Of a stretch of 14,915 nucleotides of DNA, positions 1 to 6,076 are shown piece by piece. How positions within the stretch are numbered: the stretch's first letter is position 1; every line of letters begins with the position of its first letter. A model generated the notes under the pieces. It did no database searches. It was not told the DNA's origin and saw nothing but the letters and a program-made list of their open reading frames with translations. The position numbers were made by a program, and so were the translations under genes. This DNA comes from Desulfurobacterium sp. (lineage in GTDB: Bacteria; Aquificota; Aquificia; Desulfurobacteriales; Desulfurobacteriaceae): positions 1-14,915 of the forward strand of contig JALSLT010000053.1 of NCBI GenBank assembly GCA_026988135.1. Direction: 5' to 3'.

Positions 1-15
1 CTCACTTCCTGCGTG

Positions 16-45
16 TAAAGTTATAACTTTATCTTTCGTTGTCAA
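16..45 (-). promoter_or_regulatory. Candidate leftward promoter with overlapping palindrome
   Basis: Read on the minus strand, a perfect -35 hexamer TTGACA (40-45) is followed after 16 bases by TAACTT (18-23), a weak -10. The -10 lies inside a perfect 16-base palindrome, TAAAGTTATAACTTTA (16-31), placed like an operator. AGGA lies a few bases further on, near the window edge, so the controlled gene would start left of position 1. The elements are seen directly; promoter and operator function are inferred. Confidence 0.38.
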
Positions 46-79
46 CCTTTAAGTATTAATTCCAAATTTTATAAAGTTC

Positions 80-113
80 AGATTCTTCGGCTGTAAAACA
101 GCCTCAGAATGAC
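80..113 (+). repeat. REP-like palindromic repeat, copy A
   Basis: This is a 34-base imperfect palindrome. Outer arms ATTCT/AGAAT and inner arms GGCTGT/ACAGCC are separated by a TC/TC mismatch, with an AAA loop. It is identical over all 34 bases to copy C at 1146-1179. It points toward copy B (195-223), which has the opposite orientation. A 12-base fragment matching its core, TGTAAAACAGCC, also occurs at 173-184 and may be the remnant of another copy. Confidence 0.8.
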
Positions 114-194
114 AAAAAGGAAAAAAATTTCAGAATCATAAAAGTATGAAGCAGTTTTAAAAGAAGAAACAATGTAAAACAGCCAAAAGAAAAA

Positions 195-223
195 GTCATT
201 CTGAAGGCGCAGCCTGAAGAATC
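195..223 (-). repeat. REP-like palindromic repeat, copy B
   Basis: This is an inverted copy of the same family: GTCATTCTGA, a small hairpin AGGC-GCA-GCCT, then GAAGAATC. The ends match the other copies while the core differs, with complementarity preserved. On the minus strand it lies just downstream of the Wzz-like gene, and the hairpin is followed by GACTTTTTCTTTT. It could therefore also serve as a weak terminator for that gene (inference). Confidence 0.7.
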
Positions 224-255
224 TCAAAAGTTTATAGTCATTTCACTTATGGATT

Positions 256-1119
256 TTACTTCTGTTTTTCACTGTCTCGTTCAGCTTTTGTACTCTCAAG
301 CCACTCTTTGAAAAATGCAGCAAATATACCTGTAAAAAGACCTGTAATAAAACCAACAACAATTATAAGTGTCTTCTTTGGCTTAACGGGTTTATCTGTT
401 GTATAGGAGGATATTATTTTGTAGCCGTGGATTTTATTTTCAATTATAAATTTCAAATTGCTTATTCTATTTTTAATTTCTAAAATTTTAATTTGAAGGT
501 CAAGGGGGTTAAACAGGACATTAATCTTTTTGGATGTTTTTATTTTGGTTTCAATCTCTGCTGCAAGTTTTATAAGCTGCGGAAGTTTGTTCTTAATCTC
601 AACAATCTCTTCCTTTTTTAACGATTTTTCATCATTTATAGTTTTTTGGATATATGGATTTTTGTTTAGATAACTTACAATTCTACCAGGAGTTTTAAAC
701 AGTTTTTCTCTGTCTGTTCCGTAGATTTTCAGTTCAAAGGTGTTGTCTTCACCTCTCTTTCTTGGATTTTCAACGGATATCTCTTTTAAGTTTTTTACCG
801 TATCAACAGGAAGCCCTGTAAGTTCTGAAGCTTTATCATAATTTTTCTCTTTTATCTGTTCTGTGATAATGTTTACCAGTTTGGCCGTTGTTTCTGCTGA
901 AACAAGTTGTGTACCGTTACTTTCTGGGAACAGGACGATAGAGCTTGATAGGTATATGGGAGTTGTTAAAAATGTATAAAGAGCCGCAATAGCGGTAAAA
1001 AGAAAGGTAAATAAAATAAGAACTTTTTTTCTTCTTTTTAACGTAAGGTAGAGTTCATAGAGGTCTATCTCATCATCTTCTATGTAAACTGGAAAGTTTT
1101 CTATCTCTTCTTTTTTCAT
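256..1119 (-). CDS. Wzz/LPS chain-length-determinant-type membrane protein
   Basis: A 287-residue inner-membrane protein of the polysaccharide co-polymerase type, which sets the chain length of O-antigen or exopolysaccharide. Two membrane segments flank a large extracytoplasmic part: TM1 at about residues 33-53 and TM2 at about 250-270. TM2 follows the proline-containing stretch DKPVKPKKT, typical of Wzz proteins. Residues 160-230 are charged and likely helical or coiled-coil. The N-terminus is acidic and cytoplasmic. There is no C-terminal tyrosine-kinase domain. The ATG at 1119 was chosen because GAGGTG (1129-1134) sits 9 bases upstream; the GTG at 1131 lies inside that site. No glycosyltransferase, flippase or polymerase gene is seen, so its substrate is unknown; the partner locus may lie to the left. 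Both flanks carry REP-like repeats. Family is likely, exact role uncertain. Confidence 0.75.
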   Translation of the reverse strand: MKKEEIENFPVYIEDDEIDLYELYLTLKRRKKVLILFTFLFTAIAALYTFLTTPIYLSSSIVLFPESNGTQLVSAETTAKLVNIITEQIKEKNYDKASELTGLPVDTVKNLKEISVENPRKRGEDNTFELKIYGTDREKLFKTPGRIVSYLNKNPYIQKTINDEKSLKKEEIVEIKNKLPQLIKLAAEIETKIKTSKKINVLFNPLDLQIKILEIKNRISNLKFIIENKIHGYKIISSYTTDKPVKPKKTLIIVVGFITGLFTGIFAAFFKEWLESTKAERDSEKQK

Positions 1120-1145
1120 TTGTTGTAACACCTCAGATGATATTT

Positions 1146-1179
1146 AGATTCTTCGGCTGTAAAACAGCCTCAGAATGAC
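1146..1179 (+). repeat. REP-like palindromic repeat, copy C
   Basis: A 34-base imperfect palindrome identical to copy A (80-113). It lies 12 bases upstream of the Wzz Shine-Dalgarno site, inside the predicted leader of that gene. It faces copy D with 9 bases between them. Confidence 0.8.
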
Positions 1180-1188
1180 CTTTTTATC

Positions 1189-1214
1189 CTTCTGAGAGCG
1201 TAGCTCGAAGAATC
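1189..1214 (-). repeat. REP-like palindromic repeat, copy D
   Basis: A more diverged inverted copy: CTTCTGA, the core hairpin GAGC-GTA-GCTC, then GAAGAATC. Together with copy C it makes a larger inverted structure. A second inverted pair, AATGACC (1174-1180) and GGTCATT (1221-1227), spans copy D. Transcribed toward wzz, the block could fold strongly. Confidence 0.65.
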
Positions 1215-1245
1215 CCGAAAGGTCATTATCTGAAAAATTCAGCAG

Positions 1246-1254
1246 ATTATAACA
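1246..1254 (-). promoter_or_regulatory. Candidate extended -10 promoter for the Wzz-like gene
   Basis: The minus strand carries TG-T-TATAAT, a perfect -10 hexamer (1246-1251) with the TGn extension (1253-1254). No good -35 is present; its place is taken by the porin terminator stem. Predicted transcription would start near 1239, giving a leader of about 120 bases that contains repeats D and C. The T tract of the porin terminator runs directly into this promoter. Confidence 0.5.
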
Positions 1255-1285
1255 TAAAAAAAGGGAGGCTTAAAAGCCTCCCTTT
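1253..1285 (-). terminator. Intrinsic terminator of the porin gene
   Basis: A perfect inverted repeat, AAAGGGAGGCTT (1260-1271) with AAGCCTCCCTTT (1274-1285), is followed on the minus strand by a run of seven T. It starts 24 bases after the porin stop codon. This is a classic Rho-independent terminator. Confidence 0.92.
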
Positions 1286-1309
1286 GGATGATTGGTTATG
1301 GATTCTAAA

Positions 1310-2308
1310 TTAGAATGAAAGAGCGATTTCAGCTTCTGCTGAGTAATCAACCCCTGTGCTTGGGAGATAAAGTCCAGCAGAAAGCTTGAGATTATCTGTG
1401 TATTTATAAGAAGCTTTAAGGTCTATTTCGTCTTCGCTTGCAGAATCTCCGTCAAAGTTTACATAAGCAGCACTTAGTTCAACTTTGTCTGTAGGTTTAA
1501 CGCCTGCTTTTACTGTAATAATTGCCGGGTTTGTAAAATCAGTGTTGTCAAGATATTCAGCGTAGTCATAATCTTCAAAAGGAGACGCAAATCCATCGCT
1601 ATACATGTCGTAAGATACTCCCACTGCGTACATACCAGCATCAAGAGAAGCACCTACACCGAAGAAGTTTCCATTTTCGTCAACTGCACCTTCAGCTGAG
1701 ACACCAACCTTACCAAAGTCCATTTCAAATTCAGGAGCAACTTTTCCGTAGAACACGTTGTAACCCATAGCATCCTGATAAAGGTCAGCAATTTCAAACG
1801 CTCCACCAATGCCAAACGGCTTTAAATCACCTTTAAAGTCAGCTACTGCCCATGTAGTGCTGCTTCCTCTGCTAACAAAATTTCCCCCTATAATTTCCCC
1901 GTCAGCTGTTCCAACTACTAGTTTACCAAAGTCTGTGTTATATCCAAGAAGAACTGAATCCACTGTTTGGTCAACAATTTTGCTATCACCAATTACTATA
2001 TCCTGGTAACCTACACTTGCACAAAGAGCTGGAACGTTGAAAAGATTCTTAACTTTTACATAAGCTCCATCTACTGTAAAGTTGTTTACATTATCGTCAG
2101 CAAGAAACTTAACTGTTGCTGTAATGTTCTCATCTACTTTAGCGTCAACTTTTACTTTAGCTTCAACAGATGTGTCGTAAGCTGTGCCATTGTCAGAAGC
2201 TATTGTTGTTGTAATTTTACCGCCTACCTTAATCTCTGTAGCGTTTGCTGCTGTTGCAAAGCCTGCAACAAGCCCCATAACTGTTACTGCAACGAGTGCT
2301 TTTCTCAT
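1310..2308 (-). CDS. Outer-membrane beta-barrel porin-like protein
   Basis: A 332-residue secreted protein predicted to form an outer-membrane beta-barrel channel. Residues 1-23 are a typical Sec signal peptide: basic MRK, a hydrophobic core, and a cleavage motif ANA before TE. The mature part has alternating hydrophobic and polar strands rich in Gly, Asp, Tyr and Val. It ends in IALSF; a C-terminal Phe is the usual signal for barrel insertion. The ATG at 2308 is preferred over a TTG two codons earlier because GGGAGG (2318-2323) lies 9 bases upstream of the ATG and only 3 from the TTG. It is a single-gene unit with its own promoter and a strong terminator, as expected of an abundant envelope protein. 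I do not recognise the family more precisely, and pore selectivity cannot be read from the sequence. Confidence 0.75.
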   Translation of the reverse strand: MRKALVAVTVMGLVAGFATAANATEIKVGGKITTTIASDNGTAYDTSVEAKVKVDAKVDENITATVKFLADDNVNNFTVDGAYVKVKNLFNVPALCASVGYQDIVIGDSKIVDQTVDSVLLGYNTDFGKLVVGTADGEIIGGNFVSRGSSTTWAVADFKGDLKPFGIGGAFEIADLYQDAMGYNVFYGKVAPEFEMDFGKVGVSAEGAVDENGNFFGVGASLDAGMYAVGVSYDMYSDGFASPFEDYDYAEYLDNTDFTNPAIITVKAGVKPTDKVELSAAYVNFDGDSASEDEIDLKASYKYTDNLKLSAGLYLPSTGVDYSAEAEIALSF

Positions 2309-2367
2309 CTTCAAAAACCTCCCTTTTGTTCTTTAAGTTTTAAAGTGTGTGAGTTTTATCTCCAGTA

Positions 2368-2397
2368 AATTTAGCATTTCCTACTATACAGTGTCAA
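2368..2397 (-). promoter_or_regulatory. Sigma70-type promoter of the porin gene
   Basis: The minus strand shows a perfect TTGACA (2392-2397) and, after 18 bases, TAAATT (2368-2373); CTAAAT one base nearer is the alternative. This gives a leader of roughly 50 bases ahead of the GGGAGG ribosome site. The -35 is convincing and the -10 moderate. Confidence 0.6.
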
Positions 2398-2593
2398 GGA
2401 ACTATCCTTAACAATCTTAACAAGTATTGCAAAATTTGTAAAGATAGCCTTATTCAAAATTCAAAATTTAACGTTGAGTCTGCAGTCTGTAATTACAGCC
2501 ATTATGCCAGAAAAGTTATAGCAAACAGTATGCCAGATATTACTGATAGGTGTTTAAATTGTTTACTAAAATAACTAAATAACAAGCTTTAAG

Positions 2594-2623
2594 AACTTCT
2601 TCAGGCTTCATCCTCAGGATGAC
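2594..2623 (+). repeat. REP-like palindromic repeat, copy E
   Basis: A diverged copy in the A/C orientation, with CTTCTTC at the left and TCAGGATGAC at the right. Its best hairpin is TCATCC-TCA-GGATGA (2608-2622), shifted relative to the other copies. It converges on copy F with the 7-base spacer TTTCTTT. Confidence 0.6.
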
Positions 2624-2630
2624 TTTCTTT

Positions 2631-2665
2631 GTCATTCTGAGGATGCTTTGCAACCGAAGAATCTC
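2631..2665 (-). repeat. REP-like palindromic repeat, copy F
   Basis: An inverted copy: GTCATTCTGA, a core GGATGC-TTT-GCAACC that pairs except for one A/A mismatch, then GAAGAATCTC. The terminal sequences match copies B and D. The pair E/F lies in the rtcB upstream region. Confidence 0.7.
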
Positions 2666-2842
2666 AGTGCTTTCTGGAATTGCGGGAATTTCAAGACAGC
2701 TTCCCGGTAGATGCTTGCTTAATTTAAAATAGCACCGAAAGTATTTTCATTTATGACTTTTATAACGGTTATGCAGACTTCATACTTTTTGATAAAAATG
2801 TTGCACCTTTGCAAAACTTTATGCAAAAATGCAGGAGGCAGG

Positions 2843-3991
2843 ATGGTTGTTATAGATGGTAAAGTGCCAATTTACGTATATGCAGAGAATCCCGAAGATG
2901 ATGTTCTTGAGCAGATATACAGGATAAAGGATTTGCCTTTTTTTAGAAAACAGATTGTGATTATGCCCGATTGCCACGTCGGGAAAGGGTGCGTTATAGG
3001 ATTTACAGGTTATTTTGACGGAGTGGTTGTTCCAAATATTGTTGGAGTTGATATAGGTTGTGGGGTTTACACTTACTCTCTCGGCAAGCTTGAAAGGGTG
3101 AATCTTTTAAAACTTGATGCATTTATAAAGGGCAGGATTCCCCTTGGGCTTACATCAAGAACAAAGAAAGATGCAAAAAAGCTTCCTATTTTAAGAGATG
3201 AGGTTTTGTTCCTGAAAGAGCTTGAAAGGATACTTGTAAGAAAGTTCGGGATAAATATAGCTGACCCTGTTCTTCAGGTTGCTACTCTTGGCAGCGGAAA
3301 TCACTTTATTGAGCTTGGTGTGGATAGTGATGGCAATTATTACTTGACTGTTCATACAGGTTCAAGGAATCTGGGATTAAAGGTTTGTAACCATTTTTAT
3401 AGAAAAGCGGGTGAGTATTCTCAAAAAGTTATGCCGCATCTTCCAAAAGACCTTTCATTTTTACCGATGGAAAAAGGCGGAGAGGATTACATTGAAGGGA
3501 TGAAGCTTGCCCAAATATATGCAGACCTTAATAGAAAAGTTATTTTAAGAGTAATTGTGGAGGAGTTTTTTAAATTAGAGTTTTCCGAAGACAGAATAAT
3601 CAAAAGCGTTCATAACTACATAGATATTGAAAGGGATTTCTGTGTAAGAAAAGGAGCCATATCTGCTCACAAAGATGAAAGGGTTGTTATTCCTTTTAAT
3701 CTTATAGATGGGCTTATAATAGGAAAAGGGAAAGGTGTTGAAAAACTTAACTTCTCTGCTCCCCACGGTGCTGGCAGGAAACTCAGCAGAAAGAAGGCGA
3801 AAGAAACCATTTCTGTAAAAGAGTTCAACAAGGTTGTTAAAAAGGCGGGAGTATTTTCTTCAACAATTTCTTATAAAACTGTTGATGAAGCTCCCATGGC
3901 GTATAAGGATAAGGATGAGATTTTAAAATTTTTACCTGAGACTGTTGAAATTGAAAGATTTGTAAAGCCGATTTACAACATAAAGGGATGA
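2843..3991 (+). CDS. rtcB: RNA-splicing ligase RtcB
   Basis: A 382-residue GTP- and Mn-dependent RNA ligase that joins 2',3'-cyclic-phosphate (3'-phosphate) and 5'-OH ends, used in RNA repair or tRNA splicing. All family landmarks are present: MPDCHVGKG (41-49), VGVDIGCG with metal ligands D70 and C73, GNHFIE with H154, HTGSR with H171, SVHN with H257, and HGAGR with H308, the histidine that is guanylylated. The C-terminus is the conserved KG. The ATG at 2843 was chosen because AGGAGG lies just upstream (4-base spacing) and because homologues begin near here; the open upstream extension to 2753 is not credible. No archease or RtcR regulator gene lies nearby. It meets the ThyX-like gene tail to tail with a single base between the stop codons. 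Length fits the shorter bacterial RtcB group. Confidence 0.95.
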   Translation: MVVIDGKVPIYVYAENPEDDVLEQIYRIKDLPFFRKQIVIMPDCHVGKGCVIGFTGYFDGVVVPNIVGVDIGCGVYTYSLGKLERVNLLKLDAFIKGRIPLGLTSRTKKDAKKLPILRDEVLFLKELERILVRKFGINIADPVLQVATLGSGNHFIELGVDSDGNYYLTVHTGSRNLGLKVCNHFYRKAGEYSQKVMPHLPKDLSFLPMEKGGEDYIEGMKLAQIYADLNRKVILRVIVEEFFKLEFSEDRIIKSVHNYIDIERDFCVRKGAISAHKDERVVIPFNLIDGLIIGKGKGVEKLNFSAPHGAGRKLSRKKAKETISVKEFNKVVKKAGVFSSTISYKTVDEAPMAYKDKDEILKFLPETVEIERFVKPIYNIKG

Positions 3992-3992
3992 T

Positions 3993-4373
3993 TTATATGA
4001 GCCAATCAGGTATATGCTTTGAAACGGCTTTTGTAAATTCAAAATCAGGAAAGACCATCTTTAACTCTTTCATCGTTCTAAGATTAAGAGAAACAATAAA
4101 TTCGTCTTTTTCTTCCGTAATATTCAAAAAAGGCTTTTCCTGAAGAATCTTAAACAGTTCCTCTTTTAGATTTTTCGAAACAGAAAAGGTAAACACAGCA
4201 TGTTCAACCACCGAAAGATGTCCCATGGAAGTTACTTTTTTTATCAATTTTCTATTTTCCTCTTCGGAAAAACCTTCCATAAGCTTATCAACGGAAGAGC
4301 CAGAGTAACAAACTCTGGCCGCTGTTGACACCGTTTTCAAAATATCTTCTGAACAGGAAACAAGCTCTATCAA
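3993..4373 (-). CDS. Short ThyX-like protein lacking the catalytic motif
   Basis: A 126-residue protein resembling flavin-dependent thymidylate synthase (ThyX). Residues 15-66 match the ThyX N-terminal part: the AARVCYS stretch, a helix with EEENRKLIKKV, then MGHLSVVEHAVFTFSV. In ThyX this is followed by the RHRxxSxxxxSxR motif that binds dUMP and flavin, and by the rest of the roughly 220-residue chain. Here that section is missing. Residues 90-110 resemble the later NARS region (SLNLRTMKEL). The start is a TTG overlapping the rpmE stop (TTGA), with GGGG 7 bases upstream, so translation is probably coupled to rpmE. The frame is clean with no internal stop. It is unlikely to make dTMP. It may be a binding or regulatory paralogue, or a stabilised remnant; the true role is unknown. 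Confidence 0.65.
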   Translation of the reverse strand: MIELVSCSEDILKTVSTAARVCYSGSSVDKLMEGFSEEENRKLIKKVTSMGHLSVVEHAVFTFSVSKNLKEELFKILQEKPFLNITEEKDEFIVSLNLRTMKELKMVFPDFEFTKAVSKHIPDWLI

Positions 4374-4576
4374 TACTTATCCCCGTATTTCGCTTTAAAT
4401 CTCTCGGCTCTACCTGTTATAGAAACTTTTCTCTGCGCACCTGTAAAGAACGGATGGCATTTGTTGCAAACTTCCACTTTAATTTCGGGAAACTTTGTTG
4501 ACCTTGTTACCCATGTGTTTCCGCACGCGCAGATAACTCTTGTCTCTTTGTATTCTGGATGAATTCCCTGCTTCAT
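4370..4576 (-). CDS. rpmE: Ribosomal protein bL31
   Basis: A 68-residue large-subunit protein at the subunit interface. It is the zinc-binding (C+) form: C16-x-C18 and C37-x-x-C40 are all present. The typical start MKQGIHPEY and the HPFFTG(A)Q stretch are visible. AGGAGG sits 9 bases before the ATG, and a strong promoter lies at 4630-4658. In many bacteria rpmE follows rho. Here rho is about 2.6 kb away on the other strand, and rpmE instead heads a two-gene unit with the ThyX-like gene. Confidence 0.97.
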   Translation of the reverse strand: MKQGIHPEYKETRVICACGNTWVTRSTKFPEIKVEVCNKCHPFFTGAQRKVSITGRAERFKAKYGDKY

Positions 4577-4629
4577 ATTAAAAAACCTCCTTTAAATTGC
4601 AGATTCAAGTTCATAAATTGCAATATGGA

Positions 4630-4658
4630 AGTTTATTTTAGAGGGTAGCAGGTGTCAA
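4630..4658 (-). promoter_or_regulatory. Sigma70-type promoter of rpmE
   Basis: The minus strand shows a perfect TTGACA (4653-4658), a 17-base spacer and TAAACT (4630-4635). The -35 directly abuts the GTG start of the divergent dedA gene at 4659. The leader to the rpmE ATG is about 45 bases. Confidence 0.75.
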
Positions 4659-5291
4659 GTGGATATATCCGGTATAATTAACGAGTCCCTGAAATATATT
4701 GAAGCAAATCCTGAAATTGCAGGACTTATCATAGGTTTGTGGGCGTTTCTTGAAACGGCTCTTTTTCTCGGATTGATTATACCGGCGGAAAAGATTTTAA
4801 TTCTCGGAAGTGTTCTTGCGGCGAAAAAGTATATTTCTCCGACAAATTTTATATTTTCCGTATCTATCGGAACTTTTCTCGGTTATACTGTCAGTTACTT
4901 TTTTGGATTTTACCTTGGAGAGCCTGCCGTCAAAAAACTTTTATCCTCCCTCAGATTAAACGGCGAAAATTACGAAAAAGCAAAAAGATTTGTTGTTGAA
5001 AGAGGAGAGGTAACTCTCGTTTTCGGCAGGTTTATTGCAGTTGTAAGGTCGCTGCTCCCGATAATTATAGGCGCTTTTAAGATGTCTTTTATACCTTTCA
5101 TATTGTGGAATCTTATAGGCGCTGTTTTATGGGCTGTTTTCTATCTATTTTTAGGTGGCTTGATAGGAAAGGCTATATCCATTATTATTACCCATAAGCT
5201 TTTAGGGATTTTTATAGCTGTAATTGCGATTTTTATCTTCTATTTATGGAGAAAATATGGAAAGGGTGAAATCTCTATTTGGAAAACTTGA
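4659..5291 (+). CDS. DedA-family membrane protein
   Basis: A 210-residue inner-membrane protein of the DedA/VTT family, implicated in lipid-carrier or phospholipid translocation and envelope homeostasis. Hydrophobic segments lie at about 20-40, 45-85 (re-entrant type), 115-140, 145-170 and 180-198. The family pattern GRFIAVVRSLLPIIIGAFKM (122-141) is clear and keeps R124 and R130. Acidic E32 and E44 are present. However, the usual GD..xY..GR motif reads GYTVSYFFGF (75-84), so the conserved Asp and Arg are missing; the usual Pro of RFIP is Ala. The start is a GTG with an AGGTG-like site 4 bases upstream. The 3' end overlaps trpA by 35 bases, so the two are cotranscribed. Family is sure; the substrate is unknown. 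Confidence 0.85.
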   Translation: MDISGIINESLKYIEANPEIAGLIIGLWAFLETALFLGLIIPAEKILILGSVLAAKKYISPTNFIFSVSIGTFLGYTVSYFFGFYLGEPAVKKLLSSLRLNGENYEKAKRFVVERGEVTLVFGRFIAVVRSLLPIIIGAFKMSFIPFILWNLIGAVLWAVFYLFLGGLIGKAISIIITHKLLGIFIAVIAIFIFYLWRKYGKGEISIWKT

Positions 5292-6054
5292 AACTAAAGG
5301 TGAAAAGCCTCTTATAATTTATGCCGCTGGCTGTGACCCCGATTTTGAAACCTCGCTCGAATATTTCAGAATAATATTAAAGTACGCCGATATGGTGGAG
5401 ATAGGAATCCCTTTTTCAGATCCTCTCGCTGACGGTCCAACTATACAAAAAGCTCATGAAAGAGCATTGAAATCAGGAGCTTCAATAAAAGAAATCCTTC
5501 GACTAACTTCAATTTTAAGAGAAGAGTTTCCCGGAAAAATTATTATTCTAATGGGTTACTACAACCCTATTTTCGTTTACGGAGAGGAAAAGTTTATCCT
5601 TGATTCAAAAAATGTGGGAGTTGACGGCTTCATTATTCCCGACCTTCCTCCCGAAGAGGGAGCAAGTTTTTCGGAAAAAGCAAAAAAAGCCGGATTGGAG
5701 CCTGTTTTTCTTGCTGCTCCTACAAGCACCGACAATAGATTAAGTCTAATAGGGAAAGTTTCTGGAAATTTCATCTATTACGTTTCTCTTACCGGAACTA
5801 CCGGAGTTAGAGAAGATCTGCAGTATGAAAAAATTCTTAAAGATATTGAAAGAGTAAAAAAGTTAACAAGGAAAAAGGTTGTTGTAGGATTTGGGATATC
5901 AAGAAAGGAGCATATATTAAACCTATCACTAAAAGCTGACGGATTTGTTATAGGGAGCGCCGTCGTAAAGAAGATAGAGAAAAATGACAAAGAAGGTCTC
6001 GTAAAGTTACTTTCAGAGCTTAAAAATGCTATAAAAGAGGCATCAAACAGATAA
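5257..6054 (+). CDS. trpA: Tryptophan synthase alpha subunit
   Basis: A 265-residue TIM-barrel enzyme that cleaves indole-3-glycerol phosphate to indole and glyceraldehyde 3-phosphate and passes indole to TrpB. The signature VEIGIPFSDPLADGPTIQ carries the catalytic Glu and Asp. Also visible are GFIIPDLPPEE, the phosphate-binding and mobile region YYVSLTGTTGVR, and VVVGFGIS. The ATG at 5257 is preceded by GGAG (4-5 base spacing), giving a normal length; an earlier in-frame ATG at 5224 lies deep in dedA. It overlaps dedA by 35 bases in another frame. No trpB or other trp gene is nearby, so it is an orphan subunit gene whose partner must be elsewhere. Confidence 0.96.
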   Translation: MERVKSLFGKLETKGEKPLIIYAAGCDPDFETSLEYFRIILKYADMVEIGIPFSDPLADGPTIQKAHERALKSGASIKEILRLTSILREEFPGKIIILMGYYNPIFVYGEEKFILDSKNVGVDGFIIPDLPPEEGASFSEKAKKAGLEPVFLAAPTSTDNRLSLIGKVSGNFIYYVSLTGTTGVREDLQYEKILKDIERVKKLTRKKVVVGFGISRKEHILNLSLKADGFVIGSAVVKKIEKNDKEGLVKLLSELKNAIKEASNR

Positions 6055-6076
6055 AAATCAAAAATTCGGAGGAGTT

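Larger units (their letters stand above)
2398..2842. other. Non-coding stretch between porin and rtcB
   Basis: No gene is visible in this stretch between the divergent porin and rtcB genes. It contains REP-like copies E and F (2594-2665). A short inverted repeat, CGGGAA/TTCCCG, lies at 2683-2688 and 2701-2706. TAAAAT (2725-2730) could be a weak -10 for rtcB, but its -35 is poor. The reading frame of rtcB stays open back to 2753, but those codons look non-coding and lack a ribosome site at their start. Confidence 0.6.

Noticed and set aside
80..223. Repeats at the left end as a CRISPR array
   Set aside because: The copies alternate in orientation, vary in their cores and are separated by very unequal distances; there is no regular spacer series and no cas gene.
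1967..2368. Plus-strand Cys-rich open frame opposite the porin gene
   Set aside because: It is antisense to a gene with a clear signal peptide, promoter and terminator; its Cys richness comes from complementary Ala/Thr codons.
2753..2842. Thirty-residue N-terminal extension of rtcB
   Set aside because: No ribosome site precedes its ATG, its composition is unlike RtcB, and AGGAGG stands before the ATG at 2843.
4653..4661. A later start for dedA to avoid overlap with the rpmE promoter
   Set aside because: The next starts lie within or after the first conserved membrane region, so the GTG at 4659 remains the best choice despite the overlap.
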